Part shown: one piece after another, positions 61,537-64,000 of the stretch
How the letters are laid out: each line of letters begins with the position of its first letter
Numbering within the stretch: position 1 is the stretch's first letter
Source of the DNA: Candidatus Chloroploca sp. Khr17
Lineage (GTDB): Bacteria > Chloroflexota > Chloroflexia > Chloroflexales > Chloroflexaceae
Direction: 5' to 3'
Length of the DNA stretch: 64,000 nucleotides
NCBI RefSeq assembly: GCF_004138165.1
Contig: NZ_RYFF01000032.1
Span: 1 to 64,000, forward strand
Made by a program: the position numbers and the translations under genes
Notes under the pieces: model-generated
Databases searched by the model: none
What the model was told of the DNA's origin: nothing
Seen by the model: the letters and a program-made list of their open reading frames with translations, nothing else

Positions 61537-61850
61537 AAAAAAGCCCCCACCCCCAGCAGGGGGCGAGAGGCGAAAAGATCGCGGTGCCACTCTCGTTCGC
61601 AGCCATCACTGACTGCGCACTCACCTGGTACTGTCGAAGCAACTGCGCGCAATTGCCCTCGCTCTATACCATCTGCCTTGCTAACGGTGGCAGTTCCGGC
61701 GGCTCCTACTATGGCACCAGTGGTACCAGTTCGCTCCGCGACTCCCGGGTCCATTCCACACCGTCGTGCGCTCCGGCCTCACACCATCTACCGGATCGCT
61801 GGGCCGCCGTACCGTGTGTACTCTTCCCGTTCACAGTCGTTGATCTTTAG
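61537..61850 (-). ncRNA. Tryptophan T-box riboswitch with terminator
   Basis: On the minus strand the leader shows a stem I AGTA motif (61819-61822), a specifier context GAATGGA with the UGG codon at 61751-61753, the T-box core GAGTGGCACCGC (61581-61592), then a terminator hairpin with GCCCC/GGGGGC and U6 (61538-61543). Uncharged tRNA-Trp should bind UGG and the T-box to favour the antiterminator and turn trpB on; charged tRNA lets the terminator form. The tRNA-binding logic is established for T-boxes. Confidence 0.88.
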
Positions 61851-61858
61851 TTGGCGTG

Positions 61859-61887
61859 AGTATAGCACGCGCCCATCAAAAATGCAA
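61859..61887 (-). promoter_or_regulatory. Promoter of the T-box trpB unit
   Basis: On the minus strand TTGCAT (61882-61887), 17 bp, TATACT (61859-61864), with TGC before the -10 (extended). It starts transcription just ahead of the T-box stem I. Confidence 0.7.
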
Positions 61888-61891
61888 AACT

Positions 61892-63439
61892 TCACGCCCG
61901 CTGCAACTGGCGGCGGGTGATGATGACGACAAGGGCAAAGGTAATGATGGAAATCAAGCTCAGGCCAAGCCAACTGCCCGGCGAGGGGGGCAGACCGCGC
62001 AGCATCAGGTACTGAAACCCGGCCAACCCGTGGCTCATCGGGATCGCATAGACCACCGGCAGCGCAACGGGGGCGAAACTCTCGACACTGATGAAAAAGC
62101 CGCTGAAGAAGATCGAGAGCAAAAGCGAGATCATCGCAAGCTGAATCGCCTGGCTATCGGAACCCGAGAGCGCCGAGATGAGAAAGCCGACCCCCAGCGA
62201 GGCAATGATCAGCAAGAGGGTCAGACCGGCAAATTGGAGCCAGTTGCCCAACAAGGGGACGCCAATCACCAGCATGGCGATAATCAGAGCCAGAGTCGCA
62301 AGGCCAATAAAGACGATATAGCCCAGATATTTGCCGATGATCAACTGGTGCAAGCTCACCGGGGCGACGCGAAAAACCTCAAACGCACCCATCAGTCGTT
62401 CGCGTACCAGGGCCAACGCCCCCAGGGTAATTGCCGTGTGCTGCACCAGCAAAGCTAACACGCCAGGCGAATAGTAAACCACCGCCGAATACGCACTACC
62501 CCTGAGATTGCGGTAGCTCAGCTTGACCGGCGAGACCAAGCGATCAGGGGCGATATTGACAAAGATTTCCAGGGTACCACTCAAGAGTTGCAGATCGCTG
62601 CGGGTTTTGGTCAATTCGAGCAAGCCCTCGCTCAGCGTCTCGTCAAGCAAAGCACGCCGCACCTCGCGCAGATTGATGCGCACCCTTGTCAAGATCGGGC
62701 GCAACTGGGCCAGTTCATCCGAGTGCTGCGCCAGTACCTCTTGGGGTGGCAGGATCCGATTCAGTTCATCAAGGAAATCAATGAAGGTTTTCAGATCCTG
62801 TTCCGCCGCTTCTTTCCGGGCTTCACTAATACCCTGCTCGAATTCAAGAATCTTGCCCTCAAAATCAACCACCCGCACCCGTATCCCGGCAGCCTCTTCC
62901 TGAGCACGCGCCGTCGTCACTACCAGCAGCGTCCGGTTGATCTCGTTCACCTGCGCATAAGCAAGGTATTGCACCCATCCTTCCACCAGTGGATTGATCA
63001 CATTGGCGGTAAAGAAAATCTCGGGGCTCACCCCACTCCGCATCGTTTGAAAAATATTGTCGGGCAACACCTGGATCAGATCAATCGCCCCTGTTGCTAA
63101 CAGCGCCTCGGCTTCAGCCTGGTTCCTGGTGACCAGACGCAAATCGAAGTTCAACCCGATGACCTGGCGAAGCTGTTCTTCTTCCAGGCCGGGTATGCCC
63201 TCGGCGGGAAGAACGACGGCTGTACGCACACGCGGGTTGCTATTGACATAGGTGCTGCCAAAGAGGATGAGTACCAGCAATGGCCCAATAATCAGACTCA
63301 AGATCAAGAGCGGCTGGCGGCGAATTTCGTTGACTTCTTTCCAGAAATAGGCCCGCACACGGATCAACCAGCGTTGCCATCCTGGGGTCACAATCGTCTC
63401 ACGCGACGCCACAACCGGCTTGTCCGAAAGCTCAGCCAT
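61892..63439 (-). CDS. ABC-2 type transporter permease
   Basis: A 515-residue permease with an ABC-2/YhgE-like layout. One N-terminal membrane helix (LLILSLIIGPLLVLILFGS, about 45-65) is followed by a long extracytoplasmic region (about 70-305) with a coiled-coil-like stretch and then five to six helices. VALPVVYAIPMSHGLAGFQYLMLRG matches the ABC-2 C-terminal signature. It probably exports a small molecule, lipid or polysaccharide precursor. Its start overlaps the end of the ATPase gene by 8 bp, so the two form one unit. It lies just upstream of the trpB promoter, same strand, without a clear terminator. Confidence 0.88.
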   Translation of the reverse strand: MAELSDKPVVASRETIVTPGWQRWLIRVRAYFWKEVNEIRRQPLLILSLIIGPLLVLILFGSTYVNSNPRVRTAVVLPAEGIPGLEEEQLRQVIGLNFDLRLVTRNQAEAEALLATGAIDLIQVLPDNIFQTMRSGVSPEIFFTANVINPLVEGWVQYLAYAQVNEINRTLLVVTTARAQEEAAGIRVRVVDFEGKILEFEQGISEARKEAAEQDLKTFIDFLDELNRILPPQEVLAQHSDELAQLRPILTRVRINLREVRRALLDETLSEGLLELTKTRSDLQLLSGTLEIFVNIAPDRLVSPVKLSYRNLRGSAYSAVVYYSPGVLALLVQHTAITLGALALVRERLMGAFEVFRVAPVSLHQLIIGKYLGYIVFIGLATLALIIAMLVIGVPLLGNWLQFAGLTLLLIIASLGVGFLISALSGSDSQAIQLAMISLLLSIFFSGFFISVESFAPVALPVVYAIPMSHGLAGFQYLMLRGLPPSPGSWLGLSLISIITFALVVIITRRQLQRA

Positions 63440-64000
63440 GATCAGCCTCCTGCGGTGCCTGCGCTTCCTCCATCAACCGGATAAAGATATCATCGTAGCT
63501 CACGTCGAGCGGGGCCGCACTGGCAACGACGATCCGCGGGCGCTGGTTTTCCAGGCGATTCAAGACCTCGGGCAGATATTCGCGGGCATCCTCCACCACG
63601 ACATGCAGGTCAGTTTCGCTGTTGGGGGCAACCCGTACGCTCTTGACCACCTCACGCCACCGGCGCAGCGTGGCGAGCGCCCGCCCGATGTTCTCAGGAT
63701 CTTCCAGGGTCAAATCAATGATCTCGCCCCCGAGCACGCGTCGCCGCAGGCCCATTGGTGTATCAACCGCCAGAATACGCCCTTGCCGCATCACGGCAAC
63801 ATAGTCGCAGTAGATCGCTTCACTGACGATCTGCGTGGTGACAACCAGCGTACGGCCCTCGTCACGCAGACGACGAAAATATTCCCAGAAGCGCTGACGC
63901 AAGACCGGGTCAATGCCAGCCGTTGGCTCATCGGCAAAGAGCAGCACTGGATCATGCATCAGGGCACCCACAAGCATCAGGCGGCGCTGCATGCCTCCTG
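63432..64000 (-). CDS. ABC transporter ATP-binding protein, C-terminal part (runs off the window)
   Basis: The visible frame begins in the signature motif: just inside the window edge it reads Gly-Gly-Met-Gln-Arg-Arg-Leu, part of LSGGMQRR. Walker B is LLFADEPTAGID with the catalytic Glu, and the H-loop is reduced to VVTTQIVSEA, with Gln in the usual His position. The Walker A half lies beyond position 64000. A C-terminal extension (about the last 100 residues) resembles the regulatory tail of ABC-2 drug/polysaccharide ATPases. It overlaps the permease start by 8 bp. The Gln in place of the switch His is worth noting. Confidence 0.88.
   Translation of the reverse strand, partial: GGMQRRLMLVGALMHDPVLLFADEPTAGIDPVLRQRFWEYFRRLRDEGRTLVVTTQIVSEAIYCDYVAVMRQGRILAVDTPMGLRRRVLGGEIIDLTLEDPENIGRALATLRRWREVVKSVRVAPNSETDLHVVVEDAREYLPEVLNRLENQRPRIVVASAAPLDVSYDDIFIRLMEEAQAPQEADHG

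Overview
The window looks like a chromosomal segment of a Chloroflexota bacterium, most likely a Chloroflexales-type filamentous organism. This is an inference from gene content, a GC content that looks to be in the mid-50s percent, and gene styles typical of the phylum: a streptomycin-operon cluster, a large membrane EtfAB:menaquinone oxidoreductase-like protein, N-terminally extended GT-C glycosyltransferases, choice-of-anchor beta-helix proteins and a tryptophan T-box ahead of a TrpB2-type gene. No tRNA, rRNA or CRISPR array was seen.

Layout. 1-4325 (minus): rpsL-rpsG-fusA, then an rRNA-type methyltransferase, then the first 26 codons of tuf, all behind a perfect TTGACA-N17-TATACT promoter. 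4638-9961: a membrane iron-sulfur electron-transfer protein, an RRM protein and an S9 peptidase. 10064-17780: a two-HTH regulator with its own consensus promoter, a lipoprotein plus MacB-type permease pair, and a heterodimeric ABC exporter with one degenerate ATP site. 17960-24285: a DinG-type exonuclease/helicase, a DUF368 (PopT-type) polyprenyl-phosphate transporter candidate, an AGE-family epimerase and homocysteine methyltransferase.

24105-41204 is the accessory part. It holds a GT39-like protein whose C-terminus runs 181 bp antisense into mmuM, a truncated STAND regulator flanked by 59-bp direct repeats, an IS605-like hairpin-rich remnant, two broken genes (a secreted protein and an N6-adenine DNA methylase) and a beta-helix protein. 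It ends with a four-gene glycosyltransferase operon (GT2, GT87, GT39, GT87) that probably makes and uses polyprenyl-phosphate-linked sugars.

41376-49280: a TrmB-family regulator with a palindromic operator placed on its own promoter, in one transcription unit with an SPC/HEGST-type (P1B-4) metal ATPase. Small membrane and redox proteins follow, then a lutB-lutC-rluA operon with 4-bp overlaps. 49469-55149: a GAF/PAS histidine kinase and OmpR-type response regulator, followed by a lone PAS protein and a lone CBM48-type protein. Both are preceded by similar direct repeats at roughly 11-bp spacing, a candidate local regulon. An orphan TRAP solute receptor comes next.

55238-61887 is a tryptophan-centred block: trpE, trpS and a TrpB2-type trpB under a Trp (UGG-specifier) T-box, with a secreted six-hairpin glycosidase-like protein between them. 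61892-64000 is an ABC-2 permease with its ATPase, cut by the window edge. Many gene ends, especially convergent ones, carry long near-perfect hairpins that lack the usual U-tract.
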